Part shown: positions 33,831 to 43,282 of the stretch, piece after piece
Layout of the letters: the number at the start of each line of letters is the position of its first letter
How positions within the stretch are numbered: the stretch's first letter is position 1
Source of the DNA: Lunularia cruciata
Lineage: Eukaryota; Streptophyta; Marchantiopsida; Lunulariales; Lunulariaceae
Assembly (NCBI GenBank): GCA_948567375.1
Contig: OX419760.1
Span: 7,688,001-7,752,000, forward strand
DNA: 64,000 nucleotides
Direction: 5' to 3'
Position numbers and translations under genes: made by a program
The notes under the pieces: generated by a model
Database searches by the model: none
Told to the model about the DNA's origin: nothing
Seen by the model: only the letters and a program-made list of their open reading frames with translations

Positions 33831-35600
33831 TAAAGTTTAGCAACAACTTGTAATGAACCACTTAACATGATGAAAAAATTGTGTCACTAAAAACACCAAC
33901 AAGGAAACTGCATTTGGAAGGAGGTACACATTTATATAGTGACAAATGAAAAGAAGATTATCTACAATCAACTGCATATTGCTACCATGGTATTGTTTTG
34001 AAAAGCCCCCAACATAAACTGCCAATAAAGTAATTCAAGAACCTCTTTATAAACCATGTTCGACTGGTGGTGAACTTCCAACTGGGCAAGATTGACTGAT
34101 CAATGTCAAGCTCAATGAAGACATGCACTCCTCCAAATGATCAAGAACAGCTTTGCGCTACATAGAGTTGGTTGTGCAAAAAGACAAGTTTAGGCAAGTA
34201 GATTGCAACCTTGTCTAGAGATTGACCTTTGATGGTCATAGCAAATGCCAAGTCCACAATGAATTGGTTCTTTGAATTCTCACCAAAATGATGTTATCAG
34301 CCAATGATAGCTTGAGGCATGGGATTAGCACCTTCTCTCCTTTGTTTGCTCCATTGAGGATCTCACAATCAATACTGTTCTTGAACATGAACTTGATCCG
34401 CATCCTTGTTCTATTGATGAGTCCTTTTGTAGTGTTCAGGTTTCTCATGAGCATAAAAATAGCATCACACTTGAGGATGAGCTTGTGTCAAGGAAGACTG
34501 CTGATTTCCATGGAGTTGAGGTACTCAGTTTTGAAAGCTAGATGCTCCTTGATGTTCTTGGATACAATCTGATTTTTAACTAGATAGGTTATAGAGGAAC
34601 CTAAAATATGGTCTAGAATAGTTACATTGACCTTGGTACATTGTATTGACCTTGGTAATCTTCATTGCATGGGGCAAGAGTGACCATCTCTAAAATCCAT
34701 GGAGAAGAGATAAGTTAGGGCAAATCTGTAGAAATAAAGTACACATGAGATCCTATTCCCAAACAATAGGGATGAATTGTGGACCGTTCAAAAAGTGGAA
34801 CCTTGGGAAGAGTACCATTGCCAACACACAATAAATAAGCACAAACTCATCCTCTCCTTGCTACATTCTCATATTGGTTGTTAGTTCAAAGCATTTGACA
34901 TGGGCCCAAAGGCTAGTTCTCTTGAGGCTTGCCTTCACAACACTTGGATGGCCACCATGAGGAATGATATGGAGGTACTAACAAAGCCACCACAAAATAG
35001 AACATGCTTGCCTCCAAAGAGAACATTGCATTTATCAGAAGGTGCATGGTCTTAGAAAGACAATTAACAATAATCAAGATATTGGATGGAAATATTAAAG
35101 CCTCATCTTTGATGATGAATGATATAGCATGGAGTTTTTGAGCATATGCAGATTGTGCTTGGCCATTTGCAACCTACTTACTTGTAAAATTGATGGGTAT
35201 CTTGAAGGCATTGTGAAAAGTATGCCCCCATTCACCAAACTTGTTGCAATACCAATGAAAGCCATTGGCATAGCAATGTGGTTGGCAAGGAAGACACATT
35301 AGACAAAAGCATTGCCACAACCAATAGGTGCATCAAGGTGGAAAATTTATGGAGTTGGTGTATTTGTCATCTAGAGCTACCAACACAAAATCAATAACCA
35401 ATTATTGCTCTGCATTTGCTATATCATAAAGTTCAAGGAAGACCTCTTCTTGTTCCAAAGGGTCAAGACTATTGATGTCACCAATACCAATTTGAGGTCA
35501 TGGAATTTGAAGTCCTTACAACAAGTCTATGTGTGAGCAAAAAATCTTGTTGATCTCAATTAGTATATGGTTTTCTACATCAGCAATGAGCATACCATCA
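33831..35600 (-). pseudogene. Helitron-type PIF1-like helicase, decayed
   Basis: Read on the minus strand, broken frames give in order a Walker A-like APIGCGN segment near 35330, LFGGK...LFCGGF near 35000 (helicase motif II-III region), then the well preserved MLMRNLNTTKGLINRTRMRIKF and CEILNGANKGEKVLIPCLKL (34236-34454). After that come the LAFA-type and YLPKLVFLHNQLYVA-like end motifs down to about 34120. This order is that of Helitron helicases. No Rep domain, 5' TC or 3' CTRR terminus was found. It is inactive. Confidence 0.72.
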
Positions 35601-36143
35601 ACAAGAAAATTGTCAATCATAGCACTTGAAAATTCTTGCGAAAGTGCATCAATCTAATATGAATAAAATTAGGTTATTATGATCTTGATATTTTGTTCAA
35701 TTAGGCATTATCTTAAAATTAGTGCAAGGTCTACTTACATTTAGTCATTATCTTGGGGATTTCATTAGATTAGTGAGTGACATGTTGATTTTATATGGTT
35801 GCAAAACTAAATCAACAAGGATATTATTTTAGATTGCTATAAATAGTGGATATCAAGTTGCACATTGAAGATGATAAGACTTTTCCAAAGAGAGCTTTTC
35901 TCCAATATTATGTCATAGAATCTAAAGAATTTTTTTTTAATTATTTGCATAAAAAATTATATTTAGCTAAAGGAAGTAATATAGCTTGTAGCTAAGAAAT
36001 TATATAATTTGATGCTATTGGCTTCTAATTCACATTTCTAGAAAGAAATAACTAATAGCTCATACTTGTGCAATATTTAAATTTATATAAGGACATTGCC
36101 AAACTTTTACTCAAATATTATATATCATCAAGCCATATATCTA

Positions 36144-36187
<44 letters not shown>

Positions 36188-36250
36188 GATTATGGAATGT
36201 AGCCAAATTGAAGTGTTGTAAAAAAATCTTTGAGTTATATGATCATTGTA
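35601..36250. repeat. AT-rich region with (TA)n microsatellite
   Basis: No gene is seen. A simple (TA)n run of about 33 bases lies at 36149-36181. Confidence 0.7.
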
Positions 36251-36257
36251 TAACATA

Positions 36258-36300
36258 GATAGAGTTTGGCACCTCGATGTCGGCTCTTCGCCACCTGGGG
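36258..36300 (+). other. Organellar large-subunit rRNA scrap
   Basis: About 43 bases (GATAGAGTTTGGCACCTCGA onward to CCACCTGGGG) match the strongly conserved peptidyl-transferase-proximal stretch of plastid/mitochondrial 23S-26S rRNA, including CGATGTCGGCTCTTCGCCACC. The flanks diverge. The GC-richer 36301-36430 that follows may be further organellar or rearranged DNA but is not recognised. Confidence 0.6.
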
Positions 36301-36450
36301 TGAGCTTTTCTTGGGAGTGTGGCATTAATTACTTCAGCACCGTAGCGCTTAGTACTCGGAAATTGGCTGGAGGCATTTTTGCTACCTCTTTATTACCCTT
36401 GAAAATTTCAAGCGAATTCAGGCCCCTCCTCCACTGATCTGTTCCAGAAG

Positions 36451-36874
36451 TGTAAAAGACCGAAACCGAGGAGAGAAATAGGAGAATGGAAACTCACATT
36501 GGGACACTTGAAATGAGGGAAAACTCCGAATGCCTAGCATGAGCTTCGGCCTTGGTATTTATAGGTAGCATACAAGACCCTTGAAGCTTCTCAAGAAGCT
36601 TCCTTGAGCCGCTTTCTTGGAGTGCAAGCCAAGTTAACTAGGAAGCTTCTCAAGAAGCTTCCTTCTAGAAGCCGCCTACTTGGCATGCAAGCTAAGCTAG
36701 TTAGAAGCTTCTAGAAGCTTCCTTCTAGAAGCTACCTGCTTAGGGCGCAAGTTAACTAGTTGGGAAGCTTCCTAAGAAGCTTCTTAGATGCTTCTAGAAT
36801 ATTCTAGGCTATTTTGGCTTATTCTCTACTTCGTAAGCCCGACTAACTTCGTCACTAAACTCCATATTGTTACA
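36451..36874 (-). mobile_element. Solo LTR of the chromovirus
   Basis: A 424-bp reverse LTR from TGTAAAAGACCG to CCATATTGTTACA, flanked by a perfect 5-bp duplication AGAAG (36446-36450 and 36875-36879). It carries the GAAGCTTCTAGAAGCTTC-type arrays and a TATA box on the minus strand. It is relatively well preserved. Confidence 0.95.
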
Positions 36875-36879
36875 AGAAG

Positions 36880-38229
36880 CCTTTTACAAAAGCAATCTTT
36901 TAGACCTTAGAAGTTACACTTTGGAAATCAAATGTTTAAATTTTATGAAAATATTAACTAGAGTATTCTCTACTTTTGCTACTATGGAGTTTATTTCCTA
37001 GAATTGTTGTTAGTCTTTGGTTTGGTCACTATTGGTTTTAAAAAACTTTCTTCAAAGTTAAATAAATGAAGGTTCATGATAATCATAACCTTTACAAATA
37101 TAGGAACTCATTGTGAGGGTTCAATCATGTCATGCCTTTATATTATTTCTAAAATGTAATTGGTGTAAAGTGTGGTCATGTCATTTCCTTTGCATCTTTT
37201 ATGAAATACAATTAGGGTAAATTGTGGGCCAAAAAGCACACTTGAGACATAATTTGTAATCAAAATCTAAAATAAATATTTTGTAGGTTGCACAGTGAAA
37301 ACATAATTTTAAATTTAAAAAAATGCAGCACTGGATAAAGTATACAAGTAAACACGTTTCATAAAATCAATGGCTAAACATTTAGATACTATAGAGTATA
37401 TACTAAAATTTAAGATGGTTTAGAATACTATGGAGAAATGGCTAACACTTAGAAAGGAAAAAAAAAAAAAGTACCCACCTAAGAGATAATCTCTTAATAC
37501 AGCAAGCTGTTACTTTTTTTTCGTAATAAAGGTTCATACAAATAACTACTTTCAAGGTATATTAATGATGCTACATTACCTTCACTTGAAAATTATTTAT
37601 ATAAATTTTGTATACCTAGTAGCTCCATTGATTTATAATTATTTTATACATATATAATAGTTCCATTTTAAAAATTTAAAAATTGATCTAAATTTAGCAA
37701 AAATATATGATAATATTTTACTTTTAATTTGGTTTTAGCTATCTTTACTCACAATCAACCAAACTTGCTAAAGTTATTTAGCGTCAACTAACCTTTTTAA
37801 CCTTGGGCAATATGACTAACTTTACAAATTCTGAAGTTTCTAAAATCATAAATTTAGAAGAAAATTTTGGATTTGGGCATAAAGTCTGCGATGTCACTGA
37901 CTATTTGTGGTCAATAATCAAATTTTTTTGATCCCAATCATTTGAAAAAATGAGTTTGCATTACATGAAACCTCAAAAAGTAGACAAAGAAAAGCAGGCC
38001 AACATGCTTCCAATATTTACATAAATATTTGTAGTTAATTCTTGGAACATAGTGAATGCAGCGCCACAAGTTTCCCATGAAATTGTTTCTCTAACTTTTC
38101 ATTAGATGGATTAAAATAAATTTTAAAATCAATAAAAGAGTGGATGATTGATTTTCATCCTCATTTTGGGCCCATGATACCCTACTATCAAGGTGTTTTG
38201 AGAAGATGGTGAAATCACTACCATAAGCA
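36880..38229. other. AT-rich DNA without recognised features
   Basis: Very AT-rich with poly-A and poly-T runs (for example 37459-37471). No coding region, LTR or repeat boundary was recognised until LINE-like sequence appears near 38230-38290. Confidence 0.5.
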
Positions 38230-38289
38230 AAGTTAAGGCAAGCGAGGTACAACCCGTGTGGAGGACAATCTTCCAATTCTTCATTGTGG

Positions 38290-38550
38290 AAAGGAGTTAT
38301 ATGGAGCAATGGACACAACATTCAACACATTTGTCAAGGAGTACGCAAGAGCTTATCTTGTTAGGCGCTAGGGGTAGCACTCTCACTCTTATACTTTGTA
38401 GCATATTTTAGATAGCATGTCCACTGCTCTACAAAAGGTAGTGGTTGGTGCAATCCATAGGAGAGCAAGAACACTAGGTGATGCTTCTTTGGATGCTCCA
38501 ATTGTTGTAGACCGTATGATTTGCATAGCTCGGATATCTTAGGTGTAGTA
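38290..38550 (+). pseudogene. LINE-like element C-terminal fragment, forward
   Basis: The plus-strand frame reads ELYGAMDTTFNTFVKEYARA, then stops, then VVVGAIHRRARTLGDASL. The first part matches the minus-strand LINE-like C-terminus reconstructed at 49517-49548 plus 38868-38954. The two copies therefore face each other and form an inverted repeat of about 110 bp with mostly transition differences. Confidence 0.55.
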
Positions 38551-38574
38551 GGGCAGATTTCTCATATCTACTCC

Positions 38575-38655
38575 CTTGAGGCTTAGCTCCATTTCACCTA
38601 TTTTATCTCACCCTTGCAAGGCTTGATGGGGTCTTCCCATCCTTTGTGTTTTATA
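38575..38655 (-). mobile_element. Relative of the 82-bp retroposon
   Basis: The segment CTTGATGGGGTCTTCCCATC and its flanks match the insert at 27303-27384 over about 60 bases. Ends and target duplication are not clear here. Confidence 0.55.
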
Positions 38656-38954
38656 CATGGTCACCCTTTTCATTGTGGAAAGGCAAGTGGTAATTTAGGA
38701 TAAAACCTTGTTGAATTTGACGTTAGGATGCTAATGTTCAATAACTTCCTATTGCAATTCACTAATGTATTTGAATGGTGACATGACTTTGTTTATGACC
38801 AGAAGTTATACCCGGTCTAGTGTTAATATAGTAATGCAAAGAGTTGTTGCATTGGATGTTGTAAAATATGCTACAAAGTATGAGAGTGAGAGTGGTACTC
38901 CTTGGCGCCTAACATGATAAGGTCTTGTGCACTCCCTAACAAATGTGTCAAATG

Positions 38955-39405
38955 TGTCACGCCATTTGTAGTTCCGCATCTAGATGCTCGGACACTGGAG
39001 TTCCAATGATGGTAGTTAGAGTTATTCTAGCAATTTCTCAAGGACTACTTTCCGACGGTTAGATTTCATGTTTGGGGTACTGACTTCACGGTGGGGCCCA
39101 CCGTCACTTTGCACCGTTTGCACCGTCGAGTGTGCTGTCAGTGGGACCGTTAGGGTTTCAAGGCTAGCTCGAGTCCAGGGGGTATAGTTTTGAAGTGAGC
39201 TCCAGAGAGCTCACTTCTCTGATGTTGAGCCTTCGAGTTCCTGGCTATGGTGGACAGAGGCCGGCGAGCGTCACCTGAATTCTCTATGCTTGAGTGGGTG
39301 TGGCTTGACTGTAATCAGTGCCCAATTGTTGGCAGTTTATAGAGTGAGAGATCAAGTACTGATCTGAGTTGAGTTGAGTTGAGAGTGTTAAGCAATCTGA
39401 TTACA
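38955..39405 (+). repeat. 5' terminal block B of copy 2
   Basis: It begins TGTCACGCCATTTG immediately after the target duplication and ends GATTACA, about 450 bp, nearly identical to 48962-49411. No block A precedes or follows it. The leader begins TCAGAGAAGAG; with the last LTR bases it gives a partial match (ATCAGAG) to the initiator-Met primer site. Confidence 0.9.
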
Positions 39406-40720
39406 TCAGAGAAGAGAAGTGAAGTCAGGGGGAAATCGGGTGCAGGAACGTTGAGTGTTGGTGGTATCTCCAAGCTCGGTGGATCGTGGTAGCTCGATTT
39501 AGGTTCTGTGTTTCCCTAGTGTGCAGAAGCTCGTGTAGTTGATGCAAATTTGGCAGTTAGGCGGACGGTGTGCGGAAGCGCTGGCCAAATTTTGAGCAAA
39601 GAAGGAGCAATTTTTGAGCAGTGTTGTGATTTTGAGCTCAGGAGGTGAAGGCATGACCAATTTGCTGCGAGTTGGGCTCAGAAAGTGAAATTGAAGGTGG
39701 AGTTGGAAAGCTCTTGTCAATTTGGCTCGAGTAGAAAGTTAGCGGGGGATTTGGCGGACATCCATCTTTAGGGTTGACGTCAGATTTAGGGCCAGAATTG
39801 GAGGAGTTTTGCTGTTTGGCCAGATTTGGAGAAATTTTGCTAGTTTGGAGGAGTTTTGTAGATTTGGAGAAGTTTTGCCAATTTTGGAGGAGGTTCGAAG
39901 TGGCAACAAGAAAGGCCTTATTTGGCTGAATTTCGGCATTTCGAGGCTTCAAGGCATAGGGCTATGAGAGGCTACGAAGGCCTAGAAGGGCCAGCAAGCC
40001 AGCTTGCTGGCGTGAGGCTAGCTAGTTTAGTGTAGATCTTGGTCATTGGTTGGCAAATCTGCCTTTCTTGCTAGATTGTGCACAACAGGGTTTGACCCCT
40101 AGATCTCTTGTTCCTAGACTGGTGCCCTAGCCAACTGGTCCACCCTCACTTGTTGTCATAGTGACTATGCCACTGTTATCTATACACATGTAGCTTTGGC
40201 TAGGAGAGGCAGTTTGATCTCATTCTTGGTGATCTTGGTAGCTTAGGACTTAGATACGAACTACTCTTATGTCAAATGCCAAATGGTGGTAGAGTCAGGC
40301 CCGTGTTGTGTTATGAGATGGAGGGTTTTTGTTTAGATTTCTTGTGATTGGATCCCCTCCATTCTTTGCTTCCTATTTGTGCACCATGTTTGTGTGAGGT
40401 GCCTTGACTTTTGAGCGTTGGTGCTCTGGTGTGCTCTCGGTGGTGAGGCTAGAGTGATGACCAGTCAGACTACCTTTGTTTCTCTCCGGTGAGGCAGGAA
40501 GTGATGACCTGCAGACCGTGAGAGTGCATGTTATGATGGCAGGTTACAGGTTGCCCTTCCCCTAGTGTAGTTATCTCGGTAGAGTTACATTAGTGGGTGG
40601 TGTTTAGTTGGTTTGGCACGTGGTGGTGTTGGCACTTGGTAGGGTACTTGCGGTTGTGACTTGCGGTTGCAGTTGGTGGTTCGGGTTTGCTGTTGTAGTT
40701 ATGTGGTCACGACGGAGTTC
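39406..40720 (+). other. Leader of copy 2, with tRNA-like insert
   Basis: This is the long untranslated leader between block B and Gag. It shows no supported gene. A tRNA-like piece lies at 40085-40149 on the minus strand and is absent from the corresponding part of copy 1 (3241-3300), where the flanking sequence GGCCAGAGGAAG is continuous. Confidence 0.65.
40070..40149 (-). mobile_element. tRNA-derived SINE-like head
   Basis: On the minus strand, GGGTGGACCAGTTGGCTAGG resembles a tRNA 5' half with a box A-like core, and GGGGTCAAACCCTG about 35 bases later is box B-like. Copy 1 lacks it, so it was probably inserted. The tail and target duplication were not found, so its extent is uncertain. 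Confidence 0.45.
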
Positions 40721-40875
40721 TTTGGAGATTTTAGAGGAGTTAGCCCTGCAATATGCAGTGGGTTTACTCGGAATGGTGCTCGATATCAGCTTGTATCTCA
40801 GGTCCCAGTGAGGGAGGAGATTGACTCTGAGTTGGAGTTCAACATAGGATCTGATTAGTTGAGAGTGCACTTGGT

Positions 40876-42364
40876 GTGTCCGCACCGTTGTTGAGGGACA
40901 TGGACGAGATTTATGGGGCCTCCAAAGGCCCTAGGCGTTACTCTGGTACAGTGGGTACCATTGAGTTGGATGACTTCATCCAGGAGTTTGATAGTTGGTG
41001 TGATCTGCAGCAGATGCGGAACCCGACTTTGTTCACACCCTTCATGGCATGGAAGGGGTTGTTTCAGCACTTGGAGGGTCCACCGATGGACGACTACCAT
41101 GAGTTCAAGAGAGCTCATTTAGAGGAGATTGAGTTATGGAGACAATATTGGTCTCCACACTATGTTTCCATCACTTCAGGCTCGGTGGCCAGGAGTAGAT
41201 CGGCTGTACCCACGAGTTCTAGCTCGAGTAGTGTTGGTGGAGCTAGTGGAGGTGCACTAGCTGGAGATAGTGCTACTACGAGTGGAGGTACCATTGCAGG
41301 AGGTGGTGTGGTACCGGGGTTTAACCCCATGGTTGAGTTCTTCCTATGTTTGAGGCAGAACTACCAGGGAGTGCGGACTGACAAGCTAAGGAGCTTGCAG
41401 GAGTTCCAGCGGAAGGCTGGAGAGAGCCTACGCGAGGCATACACTCGCATGAGGCGGCTGATCAGTTTCACTCAGGGAGTTACTGAGGCCCAAGCAGTCC
41501 AGTTTTGGTATGGAATACTGGACAGGGAGTTGCAACGTAGAGTTCGTGATGCTACGTTGTTGCAAGCTACTTCGCCCACTTTGGCAGTAGTCTTTGGTTT
41601 GGCTGAGCGTATTGAGCTCAACATGGTGGAGGAGAGAGTGGTGACAGCTGGATTTGGTAGAGAGACCTCATCCATGGTTGTGACTTCTTCTAGAGTGCAG
41701 CAGAGTGCACCACGCCTAGTTGGTTTTTGAGGATAGGGTGGACAGCCCAGATCCTATGGAGCGAGTGGAGGGCCTAGTGGAGTTAGACCCTTACCCTCAT
41801 TTTCGGGTCAGCAGCAGCCAATGAGTGGTAGTGTTGCTTGTTGGACTTGTGGTGGACCTCACCATAGGAGAGAGTGTACTGAGGGCAGCGGACCTGATAC
41901 CTCTGGTGCATCATAGCCAGCACAGAGGCAGTGAGTATTGCCACAGATTTGGTCACACTAGTGACCGGTGTTTTGACTTACACCCAGAGTTACGGAGTGG
42001 TAGGGCTGCTATGGCAGGTAGTAGAGGAGCTCTAGTTCATGGAGGACGAGGTGGTAGAGGTGGTGGTAGAGGATCTACACCTAGTAGGGGTGCGGTACCT
42101 GCCCTTACTTCTGACACAACTATGGCTACTCGGATTGAGCAGTTGGAGCAGAGATTGGCTAGTATGGCTATTGCTCAGAGGAGATCAGATTCGGGTGCTG
42201 AGGCTTCCACCTCATATGCTGGTGATAGAGATGCTTTGGACTTCATGTGCGGAGCAGCACAGGTGGATGCATCTGCAGTAGTGACTAGGAGTGCAGTACG
42301 TGCTCCAAAGCCTAGAGGAGCATCAGTGGAGTTGGACCCACAGAGAGGAGAGGTTGGGAGATAG
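40876..42364 (+). pseudogene. Gag of copy 2 with two zinc knuckles
   Basis: The 285-codon stretch from 40876 covers the capsid (DDFIQEFDSWCDLQQMRNP, then a Ser/Gly-rich linker, then LREAYTRMRRLISFTQGV). The true start lies further 5' near 40706-40735 and is lost to a frameshift near 40853. After a stop at 41728 the frame gives a CCHC knuckle CWTCGGPHHRREC, then a 2-base loss, then a second knuckle-like segment YCHRFGHTSDRCFDLHPELR and an Arg/Gly-rich basic tail. The stop at 42362 replaces Gln seen in copy 1. Two consecutive knuckles are more than chromovirus Gag here has. Confidence 0.85.
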
Positions 42365-42400
42365 GTCAGACTTCCCCAGTCTTTCACGCTATCTGAGGCA

Positions 42401-43208
42401 TTGCAGATGACATCCATGGTTCCTAGACGTCCCAGTGCAGGTATGGTAGGTGGTGATGGAGTACCTGATGGAGTACCTGCTAGTCAGCCACCTACTACTA
42501 CACAGACTGAGTCTAGCATGATGTTAGGGGCGGCTCAGCTGATTATGCGGCATCCTTTATTTTCAGCCAGTGACATGTTTACATTGGGAGTTGACCTAGC
42601 CCCAATGTTCCGGTTGGCTGCCACGTTGTGTGAGAGTAGGGATGGTGCAGTTCCTACTACTAGAGCAGAGGTGGTTGGTAGTGGAGCTGACTTGGTTGAG
42701 GAGGATGAGATCCGTTCAGCGACTAGTGGTTTATGGCAAGCAGCAGCGGCTAGACTGGAGGAGTTGCCAGCTAGACCGGCCTTTGAGAGAGCGCGGTTTA
42801 CACTTGGTGTTGTCCTATTGGATAACCAGAGGGGGATTTTTTGTTTGGTGGGACCTTCAAGGAAGGTCTACACACCACAGAAAGTCTTGTTAGACTCTGG
42901 TGCGCAGCTCCTTATGTTGGGGAAGGCTACAGTTGTCGGTCTAGAGTTACGGAAGACCGATGTGGAGAGGTGTCCATTTCAGATCCAGACATCTCTTGGT
43001 GGTGGTTCGACACAATACATCACACGTGGAGAGCTTGTTGTCCAGGTTCAGCCTGGTCATCCGACTGATAGCTCGGTGGTGAGAGCTCAGGCTATTGCGA
43101 CGATAGCTGAGTCATATGATGTGCTAGTTGGGGGAGCAGTGTTATACCCTATGGGTTTCAGCATTGACTATTGGGAGGAGACAACCTCTTATAGACCTGG
43201 TTGGTAGT
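42401..43208 (+). pseudogene. Aspartic protease of copy 2
   Basis: A 268-codon open frame with the retropepsin active site VLLDSGAQLLMLG near residues 160-175 and a downstream VLVGGAVLYPMGFSIDYW segment in place of the usual LG..WL motif. It continues the Gag frame, so Gag and protease were probably one polyprotein. It ends in a TAG at 43206-43208 that is shared with copy 1. The next ORF lies in the same frame 25 codons further on. Confidence 0.85.
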
Positions 43209-43282
43209 CTGGTGAGGGACGGGTATGTCGCCTACCAGTACGCTTTAGTAGTGGCAGTCTTGGCTCACTACAGTCCGGGACT

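Noticed and set aside
36258-36300. rRNA gene
   Set aside because: Only about 43 bases match; flanks are unrelated.
38293-38954. Inverted repeat arms near 38293-38410 and 38868-38954 as terminal inverted repeats of a MITE or Mutator-like element
   Set aside because: Both arms encode similar peptides and match the 3' end of the LINE-like element. The similarity continues past the proposed end, on the far side of the methyltransferase element, so these are two LINE-like tails facing each other.
39638-39952. Minus-strand ORF in the leader of copy 2 as a gene
   Set aside because: It is made of low-complexity repeats, has no homologous frame in copy 1 and shows no domain.
40085-40149. Functional tRNA gene
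   Set aside because: Only box A- and box B-like segments are seen; a complete cloverleaf with paired acceptor stem could not be drawn.
41825-42090. ATG at 41825 as a separate start for the knuckle ORF
   Set aside because: The residues before about 41936 are out of frame; the ORF is the Gag frame after a 2-base loss, and the true knuckle reading comes from the upstream frame.
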